Positions 57,928-64,000 of a stretch of 64,000 nt of DNA are shown in pieces. A program made the position numbers and the translations under genes. Every line of letters begins with the position of its first letter. Position 1 is the stretch's first letter. Origin of the DNA: Corynebacterium mastitidis DSM 44356 (GTDB lineage Bacteria > Actinomycetota > Actinomycetes > Mycobacteriales > Mycobacteriaceae); contig NZ_AQXB01000001.1 of NCBI RefSeq assembly GCF_000375365.1, positions 1-64,000 on the forward strand, written 5' to 3'. The notes beneath the pieces were generated by a model. The model made no database searches. It was given only the letters and a program-made list of their open reading frames with translations, and was not told where the DNA came from.

Positions 57928-58615
57928 CGTCGCCTTCCGGGACGTCTGCCTCGACCTGGGCTCCGGCCCCATCCTCAGCAACGTCACCGCCACCATCGAC
58001 GAGCACCGCGTGGGCATCATCGGCGCCAACGGCTCCGGCAAGTCCACGCTGGCCCGCATGATCAACGGCCTGGCCACCCCCACCGGCGGCGAGGTGGAGG
58101 TGGACGGTCTCAGCGTGCGGCGCGAGGGCAGGCGGGTGCGCGAGCTGGTGGGATTCATCTTCTCCGACGCGGACAACCAGATCATCATGCCCAGCGTGCG
58201 CGACGACGTCGCCTTCTCGCTGCGCAGGCGCCGGGACCTGGCCAAGAAGGAGCGCCTGGACCGGGCGGACCGCGCGCTGGCCGCGATGGGCCTGCGGGGC
58301 CACGAGGAGCAGTCGCCCCACGTCCTCTCCGGCGGGCAGAAGCAGCTACTCGCCCTGACCTCCGTGCTCATCGCCCAGCCCCGCCTGATCGTGGCCGACG
58401 AGCCCACCACCCTGCTCGACCTGCGCAACCGCCGCCGGATTCAGCGGCGCTTCGCGGAGCTGGAGCAGCAGCTCATCGTGGTCACCCACGACCTCGACCT
58501 CCTCGACGGCTTCGACAGGGTGCTGTGCATCGACCGGGGGCGCATCGTTGACGACGGCCCCCCGGACGCCGTCATCCCCGCCTACGTCGAGCGCATCGAG
58601 GACGAGCAGGGCTAA
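57920..58615 (+). CDS. bioM: biotin ECF transporter ATPase BioM
   Basis: A 231-residue ABC ATPase. Walker A is GIIGANGSGKSTLARMI (about 32-48), Q-loop DADNQI, signature VLSGGQKQLLALT and Walker B RLIVADEPTTLLDL, with the H-loop in IVVTHDLDLL. It energises BioY-mediated import with BioN. Overlaps bioY by 8 bases; 3 nt before bioN. Confidence 0.95.
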   Translation: MPSVAFRDVCLDLGSGPILSNVTATIDEHRVGIIGANGSGKSTLARMINGLATPTGGEVEVDGLSVRREGRRVRELVGFIFSDADNQIIMPSVRDDVAFSLRRRRDLAKKERLDRADRALAAMGLRGHEEQSPHVLSGGQKQLLALTSVLIAQPRLIVADEPTTLLDLRNRRRIQRRFAELEQQLIVVTHDLDLLDGFDRVLCIDRGRIVDDGPPDAVIPAYVERIEDEQG

Positions 58616-58618
58616 CCG

Positions 58619-59287
58619 ATGGCTCCTCCCTCCCCGCGCATCCCCCTGGGCACCTACGTGCCCGGCTCCTCCCCCGTGCACCGGGCCGGGGTGGGGCTCA
58701 AGCTCCTCGTCCTGCTCGGCTACGTGATCCTCGGCGTCCTCGCCGTGGGCTCCCCGGCGCAGGCCGCCGCCTACGCGCTGCCCTGCGCGCTGCTCTACCT
58801 GCTGGCGCGCGTCCCCCCGGCGGTGGCGTGGTCGCAGTTCTGGCCGCCGCTGCCCGTGCTGCTGCTGCTCGGCGCCTTCCAGTGGTGGCAGGCCGGCCCC
58901 GCCCACGCCGCCACCCTGGTCATCACCCTGTGCGCCTCCCTCATGGCCGCCGCCCTGCTCACCCTGACCACCACCATCGCGGACCTCATGGAGGGGCTGG
59001 AGCGCAGGCTCGCGCCGCTGGGGCGCTGGGGCTTTCCCGCCGAGCGATTCTCCCTCGCCCTCTCCCTCACGCTGCGCATGATCCCGGTGCAGATGCGCAC
59101 CGTGGGCGAGGTGCTCGAGGCGCGCAGGGCGCGCGGGGCCGGGTGGAGCGCGCGGGCCTTCGTCGTCCCCGTGCTGATCCGCTCCCTCAACCGCGCGCAG
59201 GCCATCGCCGAGGCCCTCTGGGCGCGCGGGGCCGGGGACGAGGCAGACGACGAACCCGCCCCCGATCCGCGCCGCGCGGAGGACTAG
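58619..59287 (+). CDS. bioN: biotin ECF transporter transmembrane protein BioN
   Basis: A 222-residue T-component. It has four to five helices, then the coupling helices with the two Ala-Arg-Gly signatures: EVLEARRARGAG and AEALWARGAGDEA (ARG motifs that contact the ATPase). The start reads PLGTYVPGSSPVHRAGVGLKLLVLL. Last gene of bioYMN; convergent with pspA 18 bp away. Confidence 0.94.
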   Translation: MAPPSPRIPLGTYVPGSSPVHRAGVGLKLLVLLGYVILGVLAVGSPAQAAAYALPCALLYLLARVPPAVAWSQFWPPLPVLLLLGAFQWWQAGPAHAATLVITLCASLMAAALLTLTTTIADLMEGLERRLAPLGRWGFPAERFSLALSLTLRMIPVQMRTVGEVLEARRARGAGWSARAFVVPVLIRSLNRAQAIAEALWARGAGDEADDEPAPDPRRAED

Positions 59288-59305
59288 CCCCCTCTCCTGG
59301 CCGCG

Positions 59306-60121
59306 CTAGGCCTCGCCGCGCAGCTCGCGCATCCGCTGCTGCACCGCGTCGTCCACGGGGGCGCCGGTGGCACCCCCGGCGTCGATCGCCTTGGGCGCGG
59401 AGCCGGAGTTCATCTCGCTGCGGATCTGCTCCAGGCGCGAGTGGCCCGCCATCTGGATCCCCGCCTGCTGCACCTCCGCCATGCGCGCCTCCACGGAGTT
59501 CTCCGCCAGCTCCGCCTGACCCAGGGCGTTGGCGTAGCGCCGCTCGATCTTGTCCCGCACCTGGTCCAGGTTGGGGCCGGACCCGGAGGTCAGGGAGTTC
59601 ATGGACTTGACGGACTCCGCCACCTTCTCCTGCATCTTGGCCTGCTCTAGCTGGCTGAGCAGCTTGGAGCGCTCGGCCACCTGCTGCTGGAGCTTGGCGG
59701 AGTTGCGCTCCACGGCCTGCTTGGCCTGCTGGGCCTGCTTGATGGCCTGGTCGTGGAGCTGCTTGGTGTCCTCCACGGACTGCTCGGCGGTCACGAGCTG
59801 CGCGGCAAAGGCCTCTGCGGCGTTCTCATACTCCACGGCCTTGCGCTCATCGCCCTGGGAGCGCGCCTTGTCCGCGAGCTGAAGCGCCTGCTTGGTGTTG
59901 GCCTGGAGCTTCTCGATCTCCTCCAGGCGGCGGTTGAGCTGCATCTCGAGCTGGCGCTGGTTGCCGATCACCGCGGCGGCCTGGCGGGAGAGCTCCTGGT
60001 GCTGGCGCTGCGCCTCCTCCATCGCCTGCTGGATCTGCACCTTGGGGTCGGCGTTCTCCTCGATCTTGCTATCGAAGAGCGCCATGAGGTACTTCCATGC
60101 CTTGCTAAACGGGTTTGCCAT
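59306..60121 (-). CDS. pspA: PspA/IM30 family envelope-stress protein
   Basis: A 271-residue coiled-coil protein. The amphipathic N-terminus is [44 protein letters not shown]. Heptad-rich helices run from about 25 to 225. A short Gly/Ala linker and a conserved C-terminal [17 protein letters not shown] follow. PspA-type proteins oligomerise on damaged membranes. It is divergent from clgR, as in C. glutamicum and M. tuberculosis, where ClgR controls the psp genes. Confidence 0.94.
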   Translation of the reverse strand: MANPFSKAWKYLMALFDSKIEENADPKVQIQQAMEEAQRQHQELSRQAAAVIGNQRQLEMQLNRRLEEIEKLQANTKQALQLADKARSQGDERKAVEYENAAEAFAAQLVTAEQSVEDTKQLHDQAIKQAQQAKQAVERNSAKLQQQVAERSKLLSQLEQAKMQEKVAESVKSMNSLTSGSGPNLDQVRDKIERRYANALGQAELAENSVEARMAEVQQAGIQMAGHSRLEQIRSEMNSGSAPKAIDAGGATGAPVDDAVQQRMRELRGEA

Positions 60122-60175
60122 CGTGGGGGTCCTCCTTTTGCGTTGTCAGTGTGCATGGTACCGCGTTGCCCGCCG

Positions 60176-60186
60176 CGCACACGGCG
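60176..60186. promoter_or_regulatory. possible ClgR box between pspA and clgR
   Basis: CGCACACGGCG fits the core of the ClgR motif CGCYNANRGCG at all but one position, but the A/T-rich flanks of the published consensus are missing. It lies between the two divergent genes, 55 bp from pspA and 45 bp from clgR. Confidence 0.35.
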
Positions 60187-60196
60187 CGCCGGGCCC

Positions 60197-60225
60197 GGGA
60201 ACAAAAAGGCCCCCCGGGGAGTTAC
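60197..60225 (+). promoter_or_regulatory. sigma-H-type promoter of clgR
   Basis: GGGAAC (60197-60202) and AGTTAC (60220-60225) have 19 nt between GGAA and GTT, identical geometry to the sigB promoter. The predicted transcription start falls at or next to ATG 60231, so the message would be leaderless. In C. glutamicum clgR is a SigH target. Confidence 0.7.
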
Positions 60226-60230
60226 ACACC

Positions 60231-60581
60231 ATGATGGGTACACACACCGCTATCTTGGACACACGCCCCTCAGCAGGCAGCCTGGCCCCGCGCCCGGAGC
60301 CGCTCCTGCGGGAGGCCCTGGGAGACGCCCTACGCGCGTTCCGCTCCGAGCGCCGCATCACCCTCCGCGAGCTCGCGGAGGCCGCCCGCGTTTCCCCCGG
60401 CTACATCTCCGAGCTGGAGCGCGGGCGCAAGGAGGTCTCCTCGGAGCTGCTGGCCGCCGTCTGCCACGCCCTCGGGGTCACGGTGGCCGACGTCCTCATC
60501 GAGGCCGCCGGCTCGATGGCGCTCAGCGACGTGGCCGAGGAGCTGGCCACCGGGGATCTCTCCGCCCCCGCCGAGGCCTAG
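60231..60581 (+). CDS. clgR: XRE-family activator ClgR
   Basis: A 116-residue DNA-binding protein. The helix-turn-helix is ALGDALRAFRSERRITLRELAEAARVSPGYISELERGRKEVSSELLAAVCHALGV (residues about 29-83). ClgR activates clpC, clpP and envelope-stress genes and is itself a Clp substrate. ATG 60231 or ATG 60234 may start it; the adjacent sigma-H promoter favours a leaderless start here over the far upstream open frame. Confidence 0.93.
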   Translation: MMGTHTAILDTRPSAGSLAPRPEPLLREALGDALRAFRSERRITLRELAEAARVSPGYISELERGRKEVSSELLAAVCHALGVTVADVLIEAAGSMALSDVAEELATGDLSAPAEA

Positions 60582-60607
60582 CGGGGAGCGCACAGGCGCA
60601 AGCCGCG

Positions 60608-61093
60608 CTACTCCTCCCCCGCGGCGGCCAGCAGGCCGCGCAGCGCCCGGCGCACCGACTCCTCCCGGATCGCGGCGCGATCCCCGCTCAGGCACAGGTT
60701 CCGCGCCTCGCGCACCCCGGGGCCGCACACCCCCAGCCACACCTCCCCCACCGGGTGCCCGTCCTGGGGCTCCGGCCCGGCCACGCCGGTCAGCGCCACC
60801 GCCCAGGTGCCGCCCAGCCGGGAGCGGGCGCCCTCCGCCATGCACAGCGCGGTTTTCCGCGCCACCGGGCCGTGCTCCCGCAGCACCTCGGCGGGCACCC
60901 CCGCCAGCGTCTCCTTGAGGTCGGTGGCGTAGACCACCAGGCCGCCACGCAGCACCGCCGAGGCCCCCGGTACCCCCGCCAGCGTGGCGCTCAGCAGACC
61001 CGCGGTGAGCGACTCGCAGCAGACGATCGTCTCTGCCCGGGCCGTCCAGCGCGCCACCACGCGCGCGGCCAGGGCCTGGGTGTTGTCCCCCAT
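60608..61093 (-). CDS. cinA: CinA C-terminal-domain protein (NMN amidohydrolase type)
   Basis: A 161-residue single-domain CinA-C/PncC protein. It has ETIVCCESLTAGLLSATLAGVPGAS (active-site Ser/Thr region), VYATDLKETLAGVP and VALTGVAGPEPQDGHPVGEVW. Such enzymes deamidate nicotinamide mononucleotide for NAD salvage. The N-terminal MoaB-like half of full CinA is absent, as usual in actinobacteria. 4 nt after pgsA in a terC-pgsA-cinA operon. Confidence 0.9.
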   Translation of the reverse strand: MGDNTQALAARVVARWTARAETIVCCESLTAGLLSATLAGVPGASAVLRGGLVVYATDLKETLAGVPAEVLREHGPVARKTALCMAEGARSRLGGTWAVALTGVAGPEPQDGHPVGEVWLGVCGPGVREARNLCLSGDRAAIREESVRRALRGLLAAAGEE

Positions 61094-61097
61094 CCGA

Positions 61098-61721
61098 TCA
61101 GCGCACGCGCGGAGTAGCGGCGGGCCGGGGCGCGGTGCCCTGACGGCGCCCGTCGAGGATGTACTGCACGCCCGTGACCACCGTGACGGCCACCGCCACC
61201 CCCATCACCGCGTGGGTGGGCCACGTCATCCACCCGGGCAGCGGGCACAGGTACATGGCCACCGCCAGGGACTGCAGCACGGTCTTGAGCTTGCCCCCCT
61301 TACTCGCCGGAACCACCCGGCCCCGGCGCAGCAGCATCATGCGCCACAGGGTGATGCCCAGCTCGCGCACCACGATCACCGCGGTGACCCACGCGGGCAT
61401 AGCCCCCACGAGGTTGAGGCACACCAGCGCGGTGATCATGAGGGCCTTGTCCGCGATGGGATCGGCGATCTTGCCAAAGTCCGTGACGATCCCCCGGGCG
61501 CGGGCGATGTCCCCGTCGAGCTTGTCGGTGACCATGAGGGCCGCGAAGAGGCCGAAGGCCGCCCACATCCACCCCGTGTGGGTGTTATCCGCGCGCAGCG
61601 CCAGCCACGCAAAGACCGGCACGAAAACGATGCGCAGGCAGGTCAGGAAGTTGGGCAGGTTCCAGTTGGAGGAAGCCCGCGCGGGCGACCCGCCGCTCGT
61701 CGTCGATGCGTTCACGCCCAT
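61098..61721 (-). CDS. pgsA: CDP-diacylglycerol-glycerol-3-phosphate 3-phosphatidyltransferase
   Basis: A 207-residue CDP-alcohol phosphatidyltransferase. The motif D-x2-DG-x2-AR-x8-G-x3-D-x3-D is complete from Asp66 to Asp91 (DKLDGDIARARGIVTD, GKIADPIAD). About six helices. It makes phosphatidylglycerol phosphate at the membrane. ATG 61721 is chosen; GTG 61724 is one codon earlier. 11 nt after terC. Confidence 0.94.
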   Translation of the reverse strand: MGVNASTTSGGSPARASSNWNLPNFLTCLRIVFVPVFAWLALRADNTHTGWMWAAFGLFAALMVTDKLDGDIARARGIVTDFGKIADPIADKALMITALVCLNLVGAMPAWVTAVIVVRELGITLWRMMLLRRGRVVPASKGGKLKTVLQSLAVAMYLCPLPGWMTWPTHAVMGVAVAVTVVTGVQYILDGRRQGTAPRPAATPRVR

Positions 61722-61732
61722 CACTGTACCCG

Positions 61733-62734
61733 CTACGGGCGCGCGGGTGTCCCCGAGGCCTGATCCTTTTTATTCTTCCACAGCGAGGCCACCACGGTGA
61801 CCACCAGCACGCCCACGATGACGAGCAGGGAGGTCTCCGTCTGGATCTCCGGGACGCCGTGGACGGGCTGGCCGCCGTTGAGGAAGGGCAGCTTGTTCTC
61901 GTGCAGCGCGTGCAGGATGAGCTTGATGCCGATGAAGCCCAGGATCACCGACAGGCCGTAGGAGAGGTAGCCCAGGCGATCCAGCAGGCCGTCCAGGAGG
62001 AAGTAGAGCTGACGCAGACCCAGCAGGGAGAAGGCGTTCGTGGTAAACACCAGGTAGGCCTCCTGGGTGACTCCGTAGATGGCGGGGATGGAGTCCAGGG
62101 CAAACATCACGTCCACCATGCCGATGGCCACGAGCGCCACCATGAGCGGGGTGAAGTAGCGCTTGCCGTTCTTCTTCAGGGTCAGGTGATCGGACTCGTA
62201 GGTCTCCGTCACCGGCACCACCTTGCGCACCAGCTTAATCACCAGCATGTCCTGGGGGTCGGTGGGCGGGGCGTCGCGCACCTCGTCCGCGATCATCTTG
62301 GCGGCGGTAAACAGCAGGAACAGGCCGAAGAGGTAGAACACGTCCGACCAGGCGTTGATGATGGACGCGCCCAGGAGGATAAAGACCAGGCGGAACACCA
62401 GGGCCAGCGCGATGCCGATGAGCAGCACCTTCTGCTGGTACTTGCGGGGGATCTGGAAGGCTCCCATGATGAGCGCGAACACGAAGAGGTTGTCCACGGA
62501 CAGGGCCTTCTCCGTGACGTAGCCGGTGAAGTACTCCATGCCGTGCTGGTGGTCCCACACGGCGTAGACGAAGCCGCCGAAGACCAGCGCCAGGAGCACG
62601 TAGATCACGGACCACCAGGCGGATTCCTTGATGGTGGGCTCGTGCGGCGTGCGCACGTGGGAATAGAAGTCAAAGATAAAGAGTCCGAGGATCACCGCGA
62701 AGGTGACCGCCCAGATCCAGAAGGGAACAGTCAT
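61733..62734 (-). CDS. TerC family manganese/metal exporter
   Basis: A 333-residue membrane protein with nine or so helices. Family motifs are TEKALSVDNLFVFALIMGAF (acidic metal site in helix 3) and VDVMFALDSIPAIYGVT (second acidic site). TerC/Alx-type proteins export Mn(II), often to load secreted enzymes. Its leader is a Mn riboswitch, which fixes the substrate more firmly than the protein alone. ATG 62734, with GGAGG at about 62749-62745 on the minus strand. Confidence 0.94.
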   Translation of the reverse strand: MTVPFWIWAVTFAVILGLFIFDFYSHVRTPHEPTIKESAWWSVIYVLLALVFGGFVYAVWDHQHGMEYFTGYVTEKALSVDNLFVFALIMGAFQIPRKYQQKVLLIGIALALVFRLVFILLGASIINAWSDVFYLFGLFLLFTAAKMIADEVRDAPPTDPQDMLVIKLVRKVVPVTETYESDHLTLKKNGKRYFTPLMVALVAIGMVDVMFALDSIPAIYGVTQEAYLVFTTNAFSLLGLRQLYFLLDGLLDRLGYLSYGLSVILGFIGIKLILHALHENKLPFLNGGQPVHGVPEIQTETSLLVIVGVLVVTVVASLWKNKKDQASGTPARP

Positions 62735-62743
62735 GCCGCCTCA

Positions 62744-62871
62744 ACCTCCGGTTCGATGGGAAAAATAACCGGAGGTCTCCCCCACTCGCTGATGGCCGAG
62801 CCGACATGACCGGGGGCACCTCGGTGCCAGCCGTGTTGACGATCGATGTCGTGGGCGGGGTACTCCCCTCC
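62744..62871 (-). promoter_or_regulatory. yybP-ykoY manganese riboswitch with RBS-sequestering switch
   Basis: On the minus strand the aptamer runs from GGAGGGGAGTA (62871-62861) to GGGGGAGACCTCC (ending 62771). P1 is GGAGG/CCTCC, and GTCAACACGG with GGTGCCCCCGG form the two Mn-binding loops. The expression platform is explicit: ACCTCCGGTT, written 62776-62767, is fully complementary over 10 bp to AACCGGAGGT (62753-62744), which is the ribosome binding site of the terC gene. With Mn bound, P1 holds the CCTCC and frees the site. Confidence 0.88.
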
Positions 62872-62891
62872 AATGCGTGATTACTCTAGCA

Positions 62892-64000
62892 CTAGAAGGC
62901 CCCACCCGTGGGATTGTAGGCGGCCTCCACCGCGCGCGGCTCCTCCTCCGGCCCGGCGTCGCCTGGCTCCTCCTTGGGCGCCTCGGCGGGGTCGGCCCCC
63001 TTGATCATCCAGACGATCGTGTCCAGCTCCTCGGGCTTGACCAGCACCTCCCGGGCCTTGGACCCCTCGGAGGGGCCCACCACCCCGCGCGTCTCCATGA
63101 GGTCCATCAGGCGCCCCGCCTTGGCAAAGCCGATGCGCAGCTTGCGCTGCAGCATGGAGGTGGAGCCGAGCTGCGAGGTCACCACCAGCTCCACGGCCTC
63201 CAGCAGGTCGTCCATGTCCTTTCCGATGTCCTCGTCGATCTCCTTCTTCTCCGGGGCCTTCTCCTCGGTGACCCCCTCGGTGTAGTCCGGCTCCGCCTGC
63301 TCCTTGGCGGCCTCGACCACCCGCTGGATCTCCTCGTCGGTGACAAAGGACCCCTGGAGGCGCTGCGGCTTGCCCGCGCCCTGGGGGATAAAGAGGGCGT
63401 CGCCCATGCCGATGAGCTTCTCCGCGCCGCCCTGATCCAGGATCACGCGGGAGTCCGTGAGCGAGGAGGTGGCAAAGGCCAGGCGGGAGGGGACGTTCGT
63501 CTTAATCAGGCCGGTGACCACGTCCACCGAGGGGCGCTGGGTGGCCAGCACGAGGTGGATGCCCGCGGCGCGCGCCTTCTGGGTGATGCGCACGATGGAC
63601 TCCTCGATCTCCTTCGGCGCGGTCATCATCAGGTCCGCCAGCTCGTCCACCACGCACACGATGAAGGGATAGGGGTGATACTCGCGCTGCGAGCCCGCCG
63701 GGGCCTGGATCTCCCCGGAGCGCACCTTGCGGTTGAAGTCCTTGATGTGGCGCACCCGGGCGGCCTTCATGTCCATGTAGCGCTGCTCCATCTCCTCCAC
63801 GAGCCACTGCAGCGCGGCGGAGGCCTTCTTGGGCTGCGTGATGATGGGGGTAATCAGGTGCGGAATCCCCTCGTAGGGGGTCAGCTCCACCATCTTGGGG
63901 TCCACCAGGATCAGGCGCACCTCCTCCGGGGTGGCGCGGGTGAGCAGAGAGACGAGCATGGAGTTCACAAACGCGGACTTGCCCGAGCCGGTGGAGCCCG
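62892..64000 (-). CDS. ftsK: DNA translocase FtsK, C-terminal part (runs off the window)
   Basis: The 3' 369 codons of ftsK; the 5' part lies beyond base 64000. The Walker [16 protein letters not shown] begins at the very edge. Downstream motifs are [37 protein letters not shown] (Walker B), [41 protein letters not shown], and [20 protein letters not shown]. The gamma winged-helix domain that reads KOPS-type sequences follows ([39 protein letters not shown]). Segregates the chromosome terminus at the septum. The protein ends soon after the gamma domain. Confidence 0.97.
   Translation of the reverse strand, partial: GSTGSGKSAFVNSMLVSLLTRATPEEVRLILVDPKMVELTPYEGIPHLITPIITQPKKASAALQWLVEEMEQRYMDMKAARVRHIKDFNRKVRSGEIQAPAGSQREYHPYPFIVCVVDELADLMMTAPKEIEESIVRITQKARAAGIHLVLATQRPSVDVVTGLIKTNVPSRLAFATSSLTDSRVILDQGGAEKLIGMGDALFIPQGAGKPQRLQGSFVTDEEIQRVVEAAKEQAEPDYTEGVTEEKAPEKKEIDEDIGKDMDDLLEAVELVVTSQLGSTSMLQRKLRIGFAKAGRLMDLMETRGVVGPSEGSKAREVLVKPEELDTIVWMIKGADPAEAPKEEPGDAGPEEEPRAVEAAYNPTGGAF

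Overview
The window is chromosomal DNA from a very GC-rich Corynebacterium (by eye close to 70% G+C). The gene order follows the C. glutamicum block that runs from the aftC/msrB region to ftsK almost gene for gene. DtxR, SugR, OxyR, ClgR, the arabinofuranosyltransferase AftC and polyphosphate glucokinase point to the same group. Species cannot be fixed from the sequence. I see no prophage, insertion sequence, CRISPR array, rRNA or plasmid gene: this is core chromosome. Family assignments were made by reading motifs and recalling gene order; no database was searched.

Layout. 1-5.4 kb: tRNA-Gly, a RibD-like reductase, aftC, msrB, coproheme decarboxylase chdC, a DUF3000 gene and an rnd gene broken by a frameshift. 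5.4-13.7 kb: dxs, an RNA methyltransferase, DUF3159, DUF3710, dut, DUF3093, a small methyltransferase, an SdpI-like protein, DUF4193 and suhB. 13.7-25.7 kb: ppgK, sigA, two membrane proteins, a helicase/DUF3039 pair, DUF3099, a two-domain methyltransferase with dtd, then sigB, dtxR and galE. 25.7-37.2 kb: DUF4192, a PAC2 protein, a Ski2-like helicase, oxyR, two tandem paralogous membrane proteins and hrpA. 37.2-45.5 kb: nrdR, a divS-like SOS gene, lexA, sugR, ptsI, fruK, ptsF and ptsH, i.e. DNA-damage control followed by fructose/PTS sugar uptake. 45.5-56 kb: uraA, hflX, a Cys-tailed protein, dapF, miaA, a DUF349 protein, miaB and recX. 56-64 kb: recA, the biotin ECF transporter bioYMN, pspA, clgR, cinA, pgsA, terC and the 3' part of ftsK.

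Regulation. The window carries many global regulators (SigA, SigB, DtxR, OxyR, NrdR, LexA, SugR, ClgR), and several of their sites can be read directly: LexA-type boxes at lexA/divS and recA; a perfect BioQ-type palindrome in front of bioY; two sigma-H-type promoters of identical geometry in front of sigB and clgR; an inverted repeat just before oxyR; a direct repeat before fruK; two inverted DnaA boxes between the DUF4192 and PAC2 genes; and a yybP-ykoY manganese riboswitch before terC that appears to gate the ribosome binding site. Several genes look leaderless (ppgK, suhB, hrpA, bioY, clgR).

Least explained parts: the frameshifted rnd, the tandem GKRNY membrane proteins at 31.5-33.3 kb, the protein with a Cys/Gly tail at 48.4 kb, and the DnaA-box pair at 26.8 kb. 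No clearly new multi-gene system is visible.
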